In this document: positions 63,327-64,000 of the stretch, in pieces
Layout of the letters: each line of letters starts with the position of its first letter
How positions within the stretch are numbered: position 1 is the stretch's first letter
Assembly: GCF_030123105.1 (NCBI RefSeq)
Contig: NZ_CP126095.1
Coordinates: forward strand, 1,922,001-1,986,000
DNA from: Paenibacillus sp. G2S3
Lineage (GTDB): Bacteria; Bacillota; Bacilli; Paenibacillales; Paenibacillaceae
Length of the DNA stretch: 64,000 nt
Direction of reading: 5' to 3'
Made by a program: the position numbers and the translations under genes
Notes under the pieces: generated by a model
What the model saw: only the letters and a program-made list of their open reading frames with translations
Databases searched by the model: none
Told to the model about the DNA's origin: nothing

Positions 63327-63364
63327 GGATCATAAATCACAGTCTTAACAGCATACAGTGAATC

Positions 63365-63406
63365 AAGCTGCCCGTCGCATGTTTAGCGGAGGGCAGCTTC
63401 TTATTT
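63365..63406 (+). terminator. Attenuating hairpin between malE and malF
   Basis: AAGCTGCCC (63365-63373) pairs with GGGCAGCTT (63391-63399), then CTTATTTT. Its place between binding-protein and permease genes would lower permease expression relative to malE, a common arrangement. Confidence 0.78.
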
Positions 63407-63433
63407 TCACTCGGAGAGGAGAACGGAAGCGAA

Positions 63434-64000
63434 ATGCAGCGACATCGCACGAGGGCCGCAGTACTGTCGACGATTTTCATGGGATTGGGACAAATATATA
63501 ACCGCCAATTCATCAAAGGAATCATGTTTTTAGTTGTAGAAGCCGCCGCTGTTTATTATTTTATTCAGAATCTTGCTACTGCTTTATGGGGTTTTGTCAC
63601 ACTAGGAGAAAACCCTAGCCGTTTGGTAAAAGTAAAAGGCATCGCTAAGATGGTAGCTGGGGATCACTCGATTTATATTTTGATTCAAAGCTTGATCACC
63701 ATTCTAATGCTTATCATCATAATCCTCGCTTGGTATTTGAACATTAAAGATGCTTATAAGACTGGAGAGAAACGCGATAACGGTCTTCAGGCAAACACCT
63801 TTAAACAAAGTGTTCGCTATATACTAGATTATAAGTTCGCTCAGACGTTCTTGGTCTTGCCGGGTATTGGTGTTCTGTTCTTTACGATCATGCCAATCAT
63901 CTTCATGATCCTGCTAGCGTTTACGAACTATTCCGCACCTGATCATCTTCCACCCGCTAAACTGGTGGACTGGGTTGGATTTCAGACCTTCCGTAATTTA
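63434..64000 (+). CDS. malF: Maltodextrin ABC transporter permease MalF (3' end cut by window)
   Basis: 189 codons from ATG 63434, open to the last base. GGAGAGGAG lies about 13 bases upstream, slightly far but the best in reach. The translation starts MQRHRTRAAVLSTIFMGLGQ, then three hydrophobic segments. AQTFLVLPGIGVLFFTIMPI and LLAFTNYSAPDHLPPAKLVD match the MalF core start found in MdxF/CymF-type permeases. The extended N-terminal membrane region before that core is a MalF trait. The EAA loop lies beyond the window. Confidence 0.9.
   Translation, partial: MQRHRTRAAVLSTIFMGLGQIYNRQFIKGIMFLVVEAAAVYYFIQNLATALWGFVTLGENPSRLVKVKGIAKMVAGDHSIYILIQSLITILMLIIIILAWYLNIKDAYKTGEKRDNGLQANTFKQSVRYILDYKFAQTFLVLPGIGVLFFTIMPIIFMILLAFTNYSAPDHLPPAKLVDWVGFQTFRNL

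Overview
The window reads like a low-to-mid GC Firmicute of the Paenibacillus type. The evidence is the LplB/YtcP-type sugar ABC permeases paired with lipoprotein binding proteins carrying DUF3502-like C-termini, YesM/YesN two-component systems, large membrane-bound AraC regulators, an SLH-anchored giant pullulanase, and strong AGGAGG ribosome sites with frequent TTG/GTG starts. No phage, transposase, integrase, CRISPR, rRNA or tRNA gene was recognised. The assignment is inference from gene content, not a database match.

Layout. 1-1603: the last two permease genes of a sugar ABC transporter. 1763-3925: TetR regulator with an EmrB/QacA-type efflux pump. 4001-11708 (minus strand): an ABC sugar transporter (two permeases and a binding protein) followed by a YesM/YesN sensor-regulator pair and a second binding protein. 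12183-15728 (plus): a second complete transporter of the same type. 15822-18083 (minus): a membrane AraC-type regulator. 18300-35840 (plus): a long run of cytoplasmic glycan enzymes: two GH29 fucosidases, a CBM9-like protein, a transglutaminase-fold protein, GH18, GH130, GH38, GH3, GH125, mannose-6-phosphate isomerase and a ROK kinase. None has a signal peptide. Together with two dedicated importers this looks like a pathway that imports N-glycans or N-glycopeptides and dismantles them inside the cell. The transglutaminase-fold protein resembles cytosolic peptide:N-glycanase at its active-site motifs and is the best candidate here for an undescribed activity.

36017-44243: a DUF4362 lipoprotein, an OmpR/HisKA two-component system with a BcrA-type ABC exporter, an orphan PAS histidine kinase, a DegV protein and an AraC-GyrI regulator. 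44388-64000: a starch/maltodextrin regulon. It holds an alpha-glucosidase, GH65 maltose phosphorylase and beta-phosphoglucomutase; a LacI regulator; a 2573-residue surface amylopullulanase with two GH13 catalytic domains; a cytoplasmic neopullulanase; and the start of a maltodextrin ABC transporter (malE, partial malF). Copies of a GCAAACGTTTGC-like palindrome lie upstream of pgmB, the regulator, the amylopullulanase and malE, tying these units together.

Non-coding structure of note: a 39-bp perfect direct repeat (11799 and 25699) brackets the second transporter plus the fucosidase/transglutaminase/GH18 genes and suggests a modular insertion. A ~140-nt element occurs twice (36895+ and 48700-) with five helices kept by compensatory changes. 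A 61-bp tandem repeat lies in the neopullulanase leader.
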